42,335 nt of DNA from Sphingomonadales bacterium CG_4_10_14_3_um_filter_58_15 (GTDB lineage Bacteria; Pseudomonadota; Alphaproteobacteria; Sphingomonadales; Sphingomonadaceae), in NCBI GenBank assembly GCA_002783865.1, contig PFJE01000030.1:1-42335 (forward strand). Reading direction: 5' to 3'. The notes under the pieces are model-generated. The model worked only from the letters and a program-made list of their open reading frames with translations. It had not been told where the DNA came from and did no database searches. The position numbers were made by a program, and so were the translations under genes. Positions 9,372-18,631 of the stretch are shown here, in pieces. Each line of letters begins with the position of its first letter. The stretch's first letter is position 1.

Positions 9372-9644
9372 ATGCAGTCAGGTGACATTAAATTGTGGAA
9401 AATGAAGATCTGCTGGTTTTGGTCCATGGTCCGTTTCGCAGCTGCTCCTCTTGCGATTGTGTCCGCCATGATTGTCGGCCTATCGCCGACCTTGGCTGGT
9501 GAAGCATTTGCCGCCGAGATAGAACATGGGTCGGGGCTTCTTGGTGGGACAGCGGTTGCAAATCCACATGGAAGCAAGCCACTCCGCGCTACTTCGCAGG
9601 CGCAGATCGAAGTTAGCCGCCAGAATTCAGCAACTAGAGGGTAA
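9372..9644 (+). CDS. small putative exported protein, hypothetical
   Basis: A 90-residue frame starting MQSGDIKLWK, with a hydrophobic stretch (FAAAPLAIVSAMIVGLSPTLA) ending at a plausible signal-peptidase site before GEAFAAEIEHG. The ATG at 9372 has GGGA six nt upstream; a GTG at 9360 is an alternative. The mature part would be only about 50 residues with no recognisable domain. It resembles the next small gene (9838) in layout: an N-terminal MQ start, a signal-like helix, then a short tail. A 23-codon frame with a good GAGGG site begins right after it at 9648. I do not know the function, and it may not be a gene. Confidence 0.4.
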   Translation: MQSGDIKLWKMKICWFWSMVRFAAAPLAIVSAMIVGLSPTLAGEAFAAEIEHGSGLLGGTAVANPHGSKPLRATSQAQIEVSRQNSATRG

Positions 9645-9837
9645 CATATGGTGTTTGTGAAAATACTTGTCAGCGCCGAAGCCGGTCAAGTCAACGAAGC
9701 GCTTTGGATCTCCGTTTGATCGTATTGTATTGAGCATGAAGATTAGGCCGAAAGGATAATCAGGTAATGAATGAAAAATGCCCTGTCCTTAACTTTTTTT
9801 TAGAATTGCAGTAGATAGGTTAGCTTAGGAAAATATC

Positions 9838-10104
9838 ATGCAGACATCTGATGCGAAATTTGGCGCTCTGGCGGCCCATCAAGACCGACAACGCCGCCAC
9901 ACAACTTCACGGCCATCCGTGTTGTGGTGGGCTATTGCATCTGTATTGATTGCAGCGCCGCTCCCCGCATTTGCAATGTCTGTTCCGAGTAATGCAGCGG
10001 AGAACATCGCTGTTACGCAATCCGACACTGTTTGTGGCAATCAATTGCCGCAGGTGGACAAAGATGGACGATTTTCCATTCGTTACCGAATGAAGGTCAA
10101 GTAG
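9838..10104 (+). CDS. small putative exported protein upstream of the PilZ gene, hypothetical
   Basis: An 88-residue protein with an unusually long, basic N-region of about 25 residues. A hydrophobic helix (VLWWAIASVLIAAPLPAFA) then ends in an AxA signal-peptidase-like site, followed by a 40-residue tail with a single cysteine (DTVCGNQLP). The ATG has AGGA seven nt before it. Its TAG stop abuts the ATG of the PilZ gene directly, so the two are probably co-transcribed and translationally coupled. No family is recognised. Confidence 0.55.
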   Translation: MQTSDAKFGALAAHQDRQRRHTTSRPSVLWWAIASVLIAAPLPAFAMSVPSNAAENIAVTQSDTVCGNQLPQVDKDGRFSIRYRMKVK

Positions 10105-11037
10105 ATGAAAAATATGATCGAATCTGGTAATTCCCCCGCTTCCGCAACGGATACCGTTCTCGCGGACGAGGATCGCAGGAAACAAGACCGGCATATCGCT
10201 ATGCTTCGACTAGCCAAGATCAAGGCTGAATCCGGAGAAGGCTGGGGTTTTATCAAAAACCTCTCGGCCACTGGAATGATGGTCGAAGTGCATCCGAATT
10301 TTGAGTTGGGTGACACTGTGTCAGCGCTCTTGACCGAAGATCAGGAGCTGACGGGAACGGTTCGGTGGCGTAAAAAGGCACTTGCCGGTATCGAGTTCTC
10401 TACTCCGATTGATATCGCCAAGGTACTTGCGAAGCCTAATGGGGCAAAACAAGGCCGGGTGTCGCGTCTGCCACGTATCGAAATGAAGCACCCGATCAAC
10501 CTGTATCAGGGATCGCGTTTAATTCATGCCAATATTTGTGACATCTCACCTGCAGGTATTTGTGTAACAACAGATTTTACGTTCGAGATCGGTAAAAGCC
10601 TGCGGCTTTCGGTGCCGGAATTGTTGGACATTAACGGGGTTGTGCGGTGGCAATCAGGCAAACGTGTCGGCATCATATTCTCCGAGAGGCTGCCGCTTGA
10701 TGATCTTATGGTCTGGTTGTCCACTTTCTATCGGGCAGGCCGGCTCGATACCGGTGAACTCGCGGTCCTCAACCAGGGCCCCGATATGGCCGGTGCGGTC
10801 GACCCGGCAACGCACTCTCTTCCCTTCCAAGTCATCGGACATGACGACCTTGGCAAAGAGATATTGATCGACACCTTACATTCTGCGACTGAAGCGCTCA
10901 CGCAGTTCAAGGCGACATCCAAGTTTTTTTACAAGGTGAGCATAAGAAATGCAGAAAATGTGGAGCTTTCGATCGGTACCATCGTGCTGCGTGCGTTTGA
11001 TGAAGAACGGGCGGCGGCTAAAGAACAGCTAAGCTGA
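10105..11037 (+). CDS. tandem PilZ-domain protein, putative c-di-GMP receptor
   Basis: A 310-residue soluble protein with two PilZ-like beta-barrel domains, at about residues 25-110 and 120-215, and an unassigned C-terminal part. The first domain has an RxxxR motif (R25, R29) but NLSATG in place of the usual DxSxxG. The second has a canonical DISPAG but only a degenerate arginine motif (SRLPR). PilZ proteins bind cyclic di-GMP and often control exopolysaccharide synthesis or motility, which would suit the neighbouring sugar genes. Here the canonical c-di-GMP motifs are split between the two domains, so ligand binding is uncertain. No enzymatic domain is attached. Confidence 0.8.
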   Translation: MKNMIESGNSPASATDTVLADEDRRKQDRHIAMLRLAKIKAESGEGWGFIKNLSATGMMVEVHPNFELGDTVSALLTEDQELTGTVRWRKKALAGIEFSTPIDIAKVLAKPNGAKQGRVSRLPRIEMKHPINLYQGSRLIHANICDISPAGICVTTDFTFEIGKSLRLSVPELLDINGVVRWQSGKRVGIIFSERLPLDDLMVWLSTFYRAGRLDTGELAVLNQGPDMAGAVDPATHSLPFQVIGHDDLGKEILIDTLHSATEALTQFKATSKFFYKVSIRNAENVELSIGTIVLRAFDEERAAAKEQLS

Positions 11038-11903
11038 GCAATTTCAGGCCCATACATTGCGGCCGTCAACATGTTGACCAGCTAAGGCGCCGTTTTGTTG
11101 ACGTAATGTCCCAACGCGCCGTTGACGGTAGCGCTCAATCGTTCTCCCGTCCCTTTGCAAGGTGGGAGACGGGACCAAGCGGGTCGCATTTCATTGCCTG
11201 CTTGCGCCTGTTCAGCATTCGATAGATCGTGGCACTTTCTTTGCCGCCATGTCCGAGGTCGTACAATCCCAATCCACAGATATACGGTTTGCCCACGTGC
11301 GCGCGGGGGCCTTGGCGGGTGCAAACTCAAAATGACCAAGCGCCGACCTTAGGTCTATCCTGACACGGTTCAGGTTCGACATAGCAAGTGACAGGATTTC
11401 TATGGGCAAGCGGATAGGAAGCTACCAGTTTAGCAAAGTCCGGATGATTGGATCCAAGGCGAAAGCTCAAAGTGCGAGCGATCACAAACAGCCAACTCCA
11501 TTGGGATTACGCAGTAGCAATTTTCGCTGGGAGGTCTGCAAATAGACTGTGATGCCGAGCCTGATGGCTTATTCTACTGATCGGGAGCATGGCAATGTCC
11601 GGTGGCTTTCCAAGAAAATGCGCAATATGGCCAGTGCCTGGGCTTGGCGCGCAACTGTTCGCCATTTTCGCGAAATCGAACCGTTCGAGAGCAAGCTAGA
11701 AATTTAAGAAACGATATTTCATGCCGTTAGCTCGTTCTCATCTGCTGGTACTCGAATCCAGATTCCGTCCATATTTAACGGTTTGAATAACTTATCGTCT
11801 CAAACTATGTTACAATATGTTACAAAAATTGTGTGGGAGCAATTTTGACCTCATGAAAAATCGGAATTCGTAGAATTATCCAGTGAAGGACAATAATCAA
11901 CCG
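11038..11903. other. 866-bp stretch without a convincing gene
   Basis: Short frames exist on both strands but none resembles a family or has a good ribosome site; a 51-codon frame at 11552-11707 is the cleanest and is still doubtful. Around 11146-11182 an imperfect hairpin (TCCCGTC paired with GACGGGA, enclosing CCTT-TGC-AAGG) may be a terminator for the PilZ gene or a remnant of a repeat. The last 150 bp are AT-rich and hold the probable promoter of the regulator at 11904, including a tandem 10-bp repeat. Confidence 0.45.
11806..11825. promoter_or_regulatory. perfect tandem repeat of TATGTTACAA upstream of the first regulator
   Basis: Two copies of TATGTTACAA lie head to tail with no spacer, about 80 bp before the ATG at 11904. 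A 10-bp period places both copies on the same face of the helix, as expected for a dimeric or cooperative DNA-binding protein. Which protein would bind is unknown; autoregulation by the downstream gene is one possibility. Confidence 0.35.
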
Positions 11904-13595
11904 ATGGATGATTCAACTGCGCTACAATTGTGTCTGGAACGCGACCGACTATTGAGCGACGCTGATTTTGCCCGCTCTCCAAGCATGTGCAAGCTATTGC
12001 GATTTTTGGTGGATTACAAATTGTCCGGAAACGATATTCCGCTCAAAAGTTATACGATTGCCACAGATGCGCTCGGCCGCGATGCCGATTTCGACACGCA
12101 AACCGACAGCTATCCGCGTGTCCAGATGGGCCGTCTGCGTCGGATGCTCGACAATTTCTACTTGCGGAAGGGTGGCGAAAATCGATTGTCCATCGCCCCA
12201 AACAAATATGAAATCATCTTGGAACCCAATATTACCGGCTTGGAGAACAGGAATGAATTGATTGGTCAGCCCACCGATTCTGTCACTCCTGACGGGCGCG
12301 CACCCAGGCTGTCTGCAGCAGAACTACTCCCGGAGCCCACGGCGGGGTTTGCGCGTCAGCGGCGTTTGCGGGCAGGGCTTGTCAGCGTTGTGGGAATTGC
12401 TATCCTGCTAACATTGATCAGTATATTGGCCTATCTTCTTTGGCCTGAGCCCGAGGTCAAAGAAATCTCATATCCGAGAGTGGCACTCGATTTGCCCAAT
12501 GATGCTTCGGGCGCACCCGCCACCGAACTCTCCGGATCAATCGGAAACCAATTGGTCCACGGCTTGAATGGCTTTGGCGGAATCCGGATATTTGATCGCA
12601 AATCCAGTCAGCAGGAGAATGCTGGCTATGTTATCAAATTGCGGTTCTTGGATCCCGAGGTTCAGCGAATAGAGTTGCGTCTGATGGATGGTGCCAGCGG
12701 CGAGATTCTGTGGTCGGAAGAAATCAGCACCGCCAATCAAGAGTCGTTGAAGCTGGAGGTGGATAAGGCGATTGTCGCACTGGCGGGTCATTACGGGAAA
12801 ATTGCCCAGGCAGAAATGGCGAAAGTAGAAAGCAGCTATGCTGCCGGATACCCCTGCCTGCTACAATTTGATATTTACATCCGCTACCGGGAACAGGAGA
12901 AACTGGCCCCGTTGCGCAAATGTTTGCAAGAGTCAGTCGAGCGTTTCCCGCAAGATGCCCATCTCTTGAGTGTTTTGGCCTTTGCACAAAATATGTCAGA
13001 TAGCTCCGGTTCCAAATCAAGCGCCAAGGGCCTGGGGATGCTTTTTGCCAGAAAGGCAGAGGCGCTTGATAATGACGATGCGGCTGCCAATTTTGCGATC
13101 TCCCAGTCGGCCTTTTTCGCCGATGATTGCGACACTGGTGTTGCCTGGGGGAAAAAGGCTGTTGCTCTGAATCCGCTTAATTCAAGAATTTCAGGATATC
13201 TCGGTCTCTATATGATCGGCTGTAACCTGCCTGAAGGGGAAGGCTACGCCACCCGCGCTCTGGAGTTGGACCCTAATGCAGATTTGACCATTGCAGCGGC
13301 CGTCGCCTTTCAGATGCTGAAGCGCGGTGAAGCGGAGCAGGCGCGTCAATTATCATCCAAATATATGGCCTCTTCACCCAGAGACGAACCAGCACTCGAA
13401 TTGACCTATATTTTGTCCGCAGCGATGTTGGATGACAAGAAGGAGTCGCGGCGCGCCTGGACAGCGCTCGCTGAACGCTATGGCTTGTCGGCCACAACCC
13501 CGCCGCGCAAGGTTCTGAGCAGATTCATTTCCAGCCCGACTCTGATCGATGAGGTCATGGCGGTGGTAAATCGCTCCAGAATATTTGACAAATAG
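11904..13595 (+). CDS. membrane-anchored regulator-like protein with TPR-type C-terminus (paralog 1)
   Basis: A 563-residue protein. Residues 1-105 form a conserved domain with LLRFLVDYKL, LKSYTIATDALGRDADFDTQ and DSYPRVQMGRLRRMLDNFY. The same pattern (FLRFLV...LKEY.I...VFGR...FDP..D..VRVE..RLR..L..YY) occurs at the N-terminus of many proteobacterial TPR or adenylate-cyclase-like proteins and is probably a nucleic-acid-binding or signalling module. One membrane helix follows at about 158-180, then a TolB-like segment and helical TPR-like repeats to the end. I chose ATG at 11904 over a GTG at 11883 that lacks a ribosome site; the AAGGA before the ATG is 12 nt away, so the start is not certain. 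The gene at 14491 is a clear paralog. Function unknown. Confidence 0.75.
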   Translation: MDDSTALQLCLERDRLLSDADFARSPSMCKLLRFLVDYKLSGNDIPLKSYTIATDALGRDADFDTQTDSYPRVQMGRLRRMLDNFYLRKGGENRLSIAPNKYEIILEPNITGLENRNELIGQPTDSVTPDGRAPRLSAAELLPEPTAGFARQRRLRAGLVSVVGIAILLTLISILAYLLWPEPEVKEISYPRVALDLPNDASGAPATELSGSIGNQLVHGLNGFGGIRIFDRKSSQQENAGYVIKLRFLDPEVQRIELRLMDGASGEILWSEEISTANQESLKLEVDKAIVALAGHYGKIAQAEMAKVESSYAAGYPCLLQFDIYIRYREQEKLAPLRKCLQESVERFPQDAHLLSVLAFAQNMSDSSGSKSSAKGLGMLFARKAEALDNDDAAANFAISQSAFFADDCDTGVAWGKKAVALNPLNSRISGYLGLYMIGCNLPEGEGYATRALELDPNADLTIAAAVAFQMLKRGEAEQARQLSSKYMASSPRDEPALELTYILSAAMLDDKKESRRAWTALAERYGLSATTPPRKVLSRFISSPTLIDEVMAVVNRSRIFDK

Positions 13596-13878
13596 CACTC
13601 GCCGAAAATATTCGGAAAATCGCGGCGATTGATTGAGATCGATATGTATCCGAGCGCCACGCTCGTCAGTTGCCTCAAAGCCTGATTGGACGCGGCTTCA
13701 TCATCTGCGCCACGCCATTTTCGAGCGGCTCGCATTTGACCTGTCTGTATGCGCCCTGCAAAAATGAATCGGAATTCTACAATCCATTTGCTAATAATCG
13801 CACCCCGCTATAATTATATTGTGCAGCATTTTTATGGGGCGTCAGTTGCCGTAGAAAATCGGGGATGTATTGGTAAGC

Positions 13879-14379
13879 ATGTTATTGAGCTATTTTCCTT
13901 ATTTTCTGGCGATTGCCTTCAGTTTGGCGATTGCATATTTGTTTTGGCGACTACAGAAACTACAATCCAACTTGCGGACTGCCGAGCTTGAACTTGACCG
14001 TTGTAAATTGACGCTGGAAATTTCCGAAGATGTCGGGCGTTTTGGATCTTGGCATGTGGACGCAATCAGCAACGTCGTAAAATGGTCGGATTATGTCTTC
14101 GATATGCACGAACGTCGCCATTCGCTTGGGCATCCGCCGCTCGAAAATGCCATCCACTATTATCATCCTGACGATCGCCCGATGGTTCAAGCAGCCGTGG
14201 CGAGCGCGTTGGAGGAAGGCACGGATTTCGAATTTCGCGCTAGGATACTCACCGAAAAAGGTAACGAGCTTCCCGTCCTGGCCCGAGGCACGTGCCAGAT
14301 CGGCGGAGATGGCGTTGTCTTGGGTATTTTTGGCTGCTTCGTCGATCTTAGCACACCCGAGCAACGACAATTTGGATGA
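13879..14379 (+). CDS. membrane-anchored single PAS-domain protein
   Basis: A 166-residue protein with one N-terminal membrane helix (residues 2-22), a short heptad-like linker (LQKLQSNLRTAELELDRCKL) and one PAS fold at about 45-160. GRFGSWHVDAISNVVKWSDYVFDM and HPDDRPMVQAAV are typical of PAS_3-type sensors. There is no kinase, GGDEF or methyl-accepting domain, so it must pass its signal through a partner. It lies between two paralogous membrane regulators, all three on the plus strand, which suggests a common signalling route. ATG at 13879 is preferred to a TTG nine nt upstream. Confidence 0.7.
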   Translation: MLLSYFPYFLAIAFSLAIAYLFWRLQKLQSNLRTAELELDRCKLTLEISEDVGRFGSWHVDAISNVVKWSDYVFDMHERRHSLGHPPLENAIHYYHPDDRPMVQAAVASALEEGTDFEFRARILTEKGNELPVLARGTCQIGGDGVVLGIFGCFVDLSTPEQRQFG

Positions 14380-14490
14380 TTTTGGGCCCCTGGTTGCAAC
14401 TATCCTGAGGCTATGAAATATATGCGCGAGAGATCGCGCTTGCATTTCAATGTCGATATAGGACAGGCTCTACTCTAAAATGGATAGACC

Positions 14491-16173
14491 GTGCCAATCT
14501 TGACCGAAGCGGAAAAGCTTCAAATCTGTCTGGAGCGCGACCGGCTGCTCTGCAGTTCGGAATTTGCGCGTTCCCTAACAATGAGCAAGCTGCTTCGGTT
14601 TCTCGTCGATCATAAATTGCTTGAAGAAGGTACGCCGTTAACGGCTTATGCCGTTGCGGTGGACGGGCTCGGTCGGGACGACAATTTCGATAGCCAAATC
14701 GATAGCTATCCTCGGGTCCAAATCGGGCGGCTGCGCCGTATGCTCGATCATTTCTATTTGCTTGAGAAAAGCGAACATCGGCTTTTCATACCCTATCACC
14801 ATTACGAAATCATGTTGGGACCCAACGACGGTGGCGAGGATAATTACCCCGCCGGAGTAAATGCTGACGTGCCCGGCGGAACTTCAATGGCCCGATCTGC
14901 CGATACGGGTTCGGCTGTAAGGAGCCGCCTCGCTCGGTGGCAGGCAATCTGTCGCGGACCTGTTCTTGCGATTCTTGTTACCGCTCTTCTGTTAGCCATC
15001 GGGACGATTTTTTACCGACAGACGACCGAAGCGGTGGCCGCAACCACAATCGCCTATCCAGCGGTGATTGTGAAAGCAACGGAAGACATAATCAAAAGGT
15101 CTGCCCGTCGTGAAGCCGACATGCTCCAGAGCCATTTGATCGGCGCGCTCGAGAAATTTGATCAAGTCCGTGTTTTTGGTGAAGATGCGGAACCGGCTGG
15201 TCCGTCTCAATATCTGCTTGAATCTTCCAACATCAATGACAATGATAATCGTGTTCAGCTCCGCCTCGTCGATGCGGCGACGAGAGAGGTTATCTGGTCG
15301 AGCAGTATCGAGATGACGTCCGGTCGAAAGCCGGAGGCAGAGTTGGACCGGGCAGTGATCGAGATGGCGGCGCCTTATGGGCGAATTGCGCAGCATGAAT
15401 TGTCCAAACATCGCGGCGATTTTACGGTGGGCTATCCGTGCCTGCTTCAGTTCCATCAATATATGCGATACCGCGATCGCAAGCTCCTGGAGCCCGTATT
15501 GGAGTGCATGGACGCCTCGTCCCGGCAATTCCCCAATGATTCCAGTTTGATGAGTATGATGGCTTTAGCCAAGAATATCTCCGAACAATCTAACCTTCCC
15601 AATGCCATCAATGGCCGACGCGAGGATTTCGCGGTGAGGGCGGCGAAGCTTGATCATGATAGTGCAGCCGCAGTATTTTCAGTGGCCCAGAATGCTTTCT
15701 TTGCCGATGATTGCTATAAAGGGCGGTCGTGGGGCGAACGGGCAGTAAACCTCAACCCTCTGGATTCGCGCATCATGGGGTATCTGGGAATGTATATGCT
15801 GGCTTGTGATATGCCGGAAGGCGAAGCTTATTCGATCAAGGCTTTGCAAATGGATCCGAATGTGGACCTAACGGTCGCGGCTACACTCGCCATGCAGAAA
15901 CTGCACCGCGGAGAGGCCAAAGCGGCTCAAGAACTGTCGGCGAGATATATGGAGAACCCACCGGGGGCCGCGCTCGGTCTGGAAATAAGCTTCATCTTGT
16001 CATCGGCGATGCTGGGACAGAAAGAGGACGCCCGCCAAGCCTGGCGGCTTTTGGCGGAGCGATCGGGTTTTTCGGAAACGGCAGAACCGAGCAAGGTGCT
16101 CGGCCGATGGATCGCGAACCCTGATCTGGTTCGCGAACTGGCGGCGGACTTTAAGAAAGCCGAGCTTTATTAG
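14491..16173 (+). CDS. membrane-anchored regulator-like protein with TPR-type C-terminus (paralog 2)
   Basis: A 560-residue paralog of the protein at 11904, aligned along its whole length. It shares LCLERDRLL-like, FARS, LLRFLVD.KL, GLGRDDNFDSQIDSYPRVQIGRLRRMLDHFY, one membrane helix near 155-175, and the C-terminal blocks GYPCLLQF, NAFFADDC and ALQMDPNVDLT. The GTG start has GGA six nt upstream. Divergence is substantial, so the duplication is not recent. The family appears to have a cytoplasmic N-terminal module, a membrane anchor and an extracytoplasmic TPR-like sensor part, by analogy with CadC-like regulators; this topology is inferred, not shown. Confidence 0.75.
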   Translation: MPILTEAEKLQICLERDRLLCSSEFARSLTMSKLLRFLVDHKLLEEGTPLTAYAVAVDGLGRDDNFDSQIDSYPRVQIGRLRRMLDHFYLLEKSEHRLFIPYHHYEIMLGPNDGGEDNYPAGVNADVPGGTSMARSADTGSAVRSRLARWQAICRGPVLAILVTALLLAIGTIFYRQTTEAVAATTIAYPAVIVKATEDIIKRSARREADMLQSHLIGALEKFDQVRVFGEDAEPAGPSQYLLESSNINDNDNRVQLRLVDAATREVIWSSSIEMTSGRKPEAELDRAVIEMAAPYGRIAQHELSKHRGDFTVGYPCLLQFHQYMRYRDRKLLEPVLECMDASSRQFPNDSSLMSMMALAKNISEQSNLPNAINGRREDFAVRAAKLDHDSAAAVFSVAQNAFFADDCYKGRSWGERAVNLNPLDSRIMGYLGMYMLACDMPEGEAYSIKALQMDPNVDLTVAATLAMQKLHRGEAKAAQELSARYMENPPGAALGLEISFILSSAMLGQKEDARQAWRLLAERSGFSETAEPSKVLGRWIANPDLVRELAADFKKAELY

Positions 16174-16209
16174 ACAGCCTGACACTGCATGTTTCGTCGG
16201 CTGGACCGA

Positions 16210-17757
16210 TTATACGCTTGCCAGTGCTCGCTCAAGCGCGGCCAGCAATTTCTCACGATCCTTATTGTTTGTCTGGTGTGACAATTTTTCTTCAACTTCG
16301 TGGCGCAACGCAGCCAGCTTCGATATCCAGTCGCGCGAGGCCGTCAGTTCGCCGGCATCCGGGCGACCGGGGATTAAGAGCGTCGCTTTTTTGCCGGGCT
16401 GGATGGTCCATGTCTCTCGCAGTGCGGGTATGATAGCGCCCGGTAAATCCGGGACGGCGGCGAAAGTTTCGGCAAGACTTGAAAGCGCGCTTCGTTCTCC
16501 GTGGACCAGAAATACCGACCCTCGGATTGGTGTGCGATCCTGGATCCATGCCACCAGCCCGCCGCGGTCTGCGTGGTTGGAATAACCTTCGAGCGTTGCA
16601 ACCTGCGCCTTCACGTCAACATCATGCCCGGACATCCGAACGCGCTTTGCCCCGTCTCTCAGCACCGAACCCAATGTTCCTGCAACCTGATAGCCAGATA
16701 ACAGGACCCGGGACTGGCGGTTGGGAAGGTTGCGGATCAGATGATGCCTGATTCTGCCTCCCTCGCACATGCCCGATCCGGCAATGATGACAATCCCGGT
16801 CATCCGGTTGAGCTTCTTGGACTCTGCCGTATTCTGAATGAAACGGATATTGGTCCGCTTCAACATGTTTGTTCCGCTATCCCGGTAACGCATCACCGCC
16901 ATCGTGACTTTTTGCGCCAGCGGAGAGTCGAGAAAAACATTGACCGGAGCAAGACGTTTTGATGCAAACAGGGCATCGAAATCTTCCAGTATCGCCTGCG
17001 TGCGTTCCAGCGCAAAGGCAGGGATCAGAACATTGCCACCTGCCGCCATTACTTCCTCAACATGCCGCGCCAATGTCTCGCGGCGTTCGCTGACGAGTAT
17101 CAGTTCGCGATCTCGGTCGCCGTAGGTGGATTCGCAAATCACATGGTCATAACCACCGATTTCCGACGCAGTACAGGTGATCGATCGACCGGGTCCGACG
17201 TCGCCGGAAAACAGCAGGCGCTGTCCGGCGATATTGATTTCGATTGATGCCGATCCGACGATATGCCGGGCGTCCCAGAAGCGGAATGATACGCCATTGT
17301 CGAGATGATTTTCGTCGCAATAGGCGACTGTCCGGACATGCTGGTGCAGCTTTGCAATATCCTTGCCATCGTAAAGCGGAATGAACGGTGGCAATCCCGC
17401 TCTATCGGCACGGCGGTTCCGGCGTTCGGCATCCATAGCCTGCAACTTTGCCGCATCCTGCAAAAGTGGCTTGATGATATCGGCGGTTGGTGCGGTGCAA
17501 TAGGTTTTGGCCTTGCAGCCACTGGCATAGAGATAGGCCAGCCGCCCACTATGATCGAGATGCGCGTGGGTCAGCAGCACGGCATCAATGGTTTTCGGAT
17601 CAAAGGGCAGTTGTTCATGGTTGAGCGCTTCGAGCGAACGCGTACCCTGAAACATCCCGCAATCGACCAATATGGTCTGGCCCGCACCTTTGACTTCAAA
17701 GCAGGAACCGGTGACGGTTCCTGCTGCACCATGAAATGTCAGAGTGACATCATTCAT
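16210..17757 (-). CDS. beta-CASP metallo-beta-lactamase-fold hydrolase (CPSF/YSH1-like exonuclease)
   Basis: A 515-residue protein with the metallo-beta-lactamase zinc motif THAHLDHSG near residue 63, a beta-CASP insert, and late motifs AGSGMCEGGRIRHHL and SGYQVAGTLG typical of RNA-processing nucleases. The C-terminal RMMBL-like part has HADRGGLVAWI and VFLVHGE. Bacterial members are often found beside universal stress proteins and phosphate or cytochrome genes under low-oxygen control. Here it follows a universal stress protein gene after 34 nt on the same strand, so co-transcription is likely. Its RNA substrate is unknown. Confidence 0.88.
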   Translation of the reverse strand: MNDVTLTFHGAAGTVTGSCFEVKGAGQTILVDCGMFQGTRSLEALNHEQLPFDPKTIDAVLLTHAHLDHSGRLAYLYASGCKAKTYCTAPTADIIKPLLQDAAKLQAMDAERRNRRADRAGLPPFIPLYDGKDIAKLHQHVRTVAYCDENHLDNGVSFRFWDARHIVGSASIEINIAGQRLLFSGDVGPGRSITCTASEIGGYDHVICESTYGDRDRELILVSERRETLARHVEEVMAAGGNVLIPAFALERTQAILEDFDALFASKRLAPVNVFLDSPLAQKVTMAVMRYRDSGTNMLKRTNIRFIQNTAESKKLNRMTGIVIIAGSGMCEGGRIRHHLIRNLPNRQSRVLLSGYQVAGTLGSVLRDGAKRVRMSGHDVDVKAQVATLEGYSNHADRGGLVAWIQDRTPIRGSVFLVHGERSALSSLAETFAAVPDLPGAIIPALRETWTIQPGKKATLLIPGRPDAGELTASRDWISKLAALRHEVEEKLSHQTNNKDREKLLAALERALASV

Positions 17758-17791
17758 TGCATTCGTCCTCAGGGCAGTCCCGTTTCCATGA

Positions 17792-18604
17792 TCAGTGCGC
17801 TACTACGAGTGGCACCGGGCAATCCCGAAACAGGTTGCGCGTTACGCCGCCGAAGAAAAACTCGCGGGCCCGACTGTGACCATAGGCACCCATCACCATG
17901 TAGCTGGCCTTGAGGGTATCGACAGTGGAGAGCAGGACCGCCTGCACCGACGACTGATCAGCCGCCAACTCGTGGATTTGCGACTTTATCCCATAGCGTG
18001 ACAAATATTCCGATGCTTCGAGAGGGGGGAGGTCATGGTCTTTATCTTCGTCCACCACGACAATGTGCACGGCGCTGGCAAGCTGGAGAAGCGGCACCGC
18101 CGCACGCAGCGCATTGCCTGCTTCCAGGCTCCCGTTCCAGGCGACCACTGCCGGGCCAGCGGCGTCGAATTTTTGAATGCTGTCCGGCTGGACGACCACC
18201 GGAATATTGGTGCTGAAAATCACGTCGCCCAGAATCCCGAGGGGCAGGGTGTTGTCTTTCACACCGCTGCATGAACTCAGCACCATGACGTCGGTCAGCG
18301 CAGAGTTGCGGGACAACCCTCTGGCGGGTTCTGCATTGGCTTCCTGATACGTCCACGGCACATCTTCTTTCGCCAGCCGTTTCTCCATTTCCTGCTTCAA
18401 TTGCGCATCAGCTTCGCTCGCATATTTGCTGATGTCGTACATGATCGACATACCGGTCACGCCATCGAACGCGATTTGTGGCTGGTAGGGATTGGGGCGC
18501 AGGCAATGGAGATGTCCCTCAAGCGCGCGCGTGAGATCCAGTGCCGCCTGATAGCGGGCATCTAGCCCGGAATCGTCGTTTACGTAAAGAAGCACGGATT
18601 TCAT
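17792..18604 (-). CDS. universal stress protein, tandem-domain form
   Basis: A 270-residue protein with a degenerate N-terminal UspA-like domain (about 1-140) and an intact C-terminal one (about 150-270). The C-terminal ATP-loop VMGAYGHSRAREFFFGG is close to the GxxGx9G pattern, so nucleotide binding is likely in that half only. Such proteins respond to oxygen, redox or energy stress in many alphaproteobacteria, but the exact role is not known. A perfect palindrome lies 28 bp upstream of the start and may be its operator. The downstream metallo-hydrolase is probably in the same transcript. Confidence 0.88.
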   Translation of the reverse strand: MKSVLLYVNDDSGLDARYQAALDLTRALEGHLHCLRPNPYQPQIAFDGVTGMSIMYDISKYASEADAQLKQEMEKRLAKEDVPWTYQEANAEPARGLSRNSALTDVMVLSSCSGVKDNTLPLGILGDVIFSTNIPVVVQPDSIQKFDAAGPAVVAWNGSLEAGNALRAAVPLLQLASAVHIVVVDEDKDHDLPPLEASEYLSRYGIKSQIHELAADQSSVQAVLLSTVDTLKASYMVMGAYGHSRAREFFFGGVTRNLFRDCPVPLVVAH

Positions 18605-18631
18605 ATTGTCTCTCCCATTTTAAAGTCTTCA

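Noticed and set aside
13772-13782. AATCGGAATTC shared by the regions before the first regulator (near 11859) and the PAS gene
   Set aside because: An 11-nt repeat within 2 kb is expected by chance, and the positions relative to the starts differ.
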